Of a stretch of 6,510 bases of DNA, positions 6,062-6,510 are shown in pieces. A program made the position numbers and the translations under genes. Positions within the stretch are counted from its first letter, which is position 1. The number at the start of each line of letters is the position of its first letter. The notes under the pieces are model-generated. The model did no database searches and was not told where the DNA came from. It saw only the letters and a list, made by a program, of their open reading frames with translations. Source of the DNA: Achromobacter sp. (GTDB taxonomy: Bacteria; Pseudomonadota; Gammaproteobacteria; Burkholderiales; Burkholderiaceae_B); the NCBI GenBank assembly GCA_003454835.1, contig DMTA01000403.1, forward strand, positions 1 through 6,510, written 5' to 3'.

Positions 6062-6093
6062 GCCGCGAATCGAAGCCAAGTCTGGAGCCTGTT

Positions 6094-6510
6094 GTGACCA
6101 CCATCCCCACCAATGCCCGGCCGTCGGGCCGCGCCGCCGACCAATTGCGTCCGTTCAGCCTGGAGCGCGGCTTCACGCGTTACGCCGAAGGCTCCGTGCT
6201 GGTGAAGGCGGGCGATACCCATGTGCTTTGCACGGCAAGCGTCCTGGACAAGGTACCGCCTTTTCTGAAGGGCAAGGGCGAAGGCTGGGTAACGGCTGAA
6301 TACGGCATGTTGCCGCGGGCCACGCACACGCGCGGCGACCGCGAGGCCGCCCGCGGCAAGCAGAGCGGCCGCACGCAGGAGATCCAACGCCTGATCGGAC
6401 GCAGCCTGCGGGCGGTGTTCGACATGAAGGCGCTGGGCGAACGCACGCTGCATCTCGATTGCGACGTGTTGCAGGCCGACGGCGGCACGCGCTGCGCCAG
6501 CATCACGGGC
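6094..6510 (+). CDS. rph: Ribonuclease PH, 3' end missing
   Basis: The first 139 residues of RNase PH are visible, of about 240 expected. The enzyme is a phosphate-dependent 3'-to-5' exoribonuclease that trims tRNA and other RNA 3' ends in the cytoplasm, acting as a hexameric ring. Family motifs are [20 protein letters not shown] near the start, [41 protein letters not shown] (split: [13 protein letters not shown], then ATHTR), the Arg/Lys/Gln-rich [20 protein letters not shown], and [11 protein letters not shown] close to the window edge. These match E. coli RNase PH closely from memory. The GTG at 6094 has GGAG (6084-6087) with a 6-base spacer, and no in-frame ATG precedes the conserved region. 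The frame stays open to the last base. The gene is divergent from yicC across 184 bases. Confidence 0.95.
   Translation, partial: MTTIPTNARPSGRAADQLRPFSLERGFTRYAEGSVLVKAGDTHVLCTASVLDKVPPFLKGKGEGWVTAEYGMLPRATHTRGDREAARGKQSGRTQEIQRLIGRSLRAVFDMKALGERTLHLDCDVLQADGGTRCASITG

Noticed and set aside
5587..6453. 288-codon open frame on the - strand across yicC and rph
   Set aside because: It overlaps the 5' part of yicC in another frame and is antisense to rph, both secure genes. It is low in complexity and shows no motif.
1..6510. Mobile element, CRISPR, toxin-antitoxin or phage content
   Set aside because: No transposase, integrase, terminal inverted repeats, regular spaced repeats or small paired genes were found. 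Gene content is housekeeping with even composition apart from the intergenic AT-rich island.

Overview
The window is GC-rich, densely coded bacterial DNA. It contains four complete protein genes and is cut by a partial gene at each end. The gene content and sequence style (a YicC family ribonuclease gene head-to-head with rph, a LysP-type permease very close to the enterobacterial protein, and an AMP nucleosidase) fit a betaproteobacterium of the Burkholderiales. Bordetella or Achromobacter (Alcaligenaceae) is my best guess. That placement is inference from the proteins, not from a database search.

Layout, left to right. (1) The 3' part of a short-chain dehydrogenase/reductase gene on the + strand ends at 645. 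A strong hairpin terminator at 668-694 serves it and the converging gene. (2) An exported NlpC/P60 (C40) cell-wall peptidase lies on the - strand (731-1327). (3) A 368-base intergenic region (1328-1695) separates two divergent genes. It holds an AT-rich island with a perfect -10 box for the peptidase, a dyad operator candidate and, just before amn, a leader that can fold as an H-type pseudoknot. (4) amn, AMP nucleosidase, is on the + strand (1696-3195) and is followed by a nested-stem terminator. (5) lysP, a lysine-specific permease of the APC superfamily, is on the + strand and most likely starts at a TTG at 3354. (6) yicC, an endoribonuclease-family gene, is on the - strand (4977-5909) and converges on lysP across a GC-rich hairpin. 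(7) rph, RNase PH, is on the + strand from a GTG at 6094 and is cut by the window end. It is divergent from yicC.

The genes do not form one operon. Each appears to have its own promoter, and the strand alternates (+, -, +, +, -, +). Functionally they are housekeeping: peptidoglycan remodelling, purine nucleotide turnover, lysine import and RNA processing. The only conserved pairing with a plausible functional link is yicC/rph, two RNA-degrading or RNA-trimming enzymes that share a 184-base divergent control region.

No mobile element, CRISPR array, tRNA or rRNA is visible, and no obviously new multi-gene system is present. The least explained signals are non-coding: the possible pseudoknotted amn leader and the AT-rich dyad upstream of the peptidase gene.
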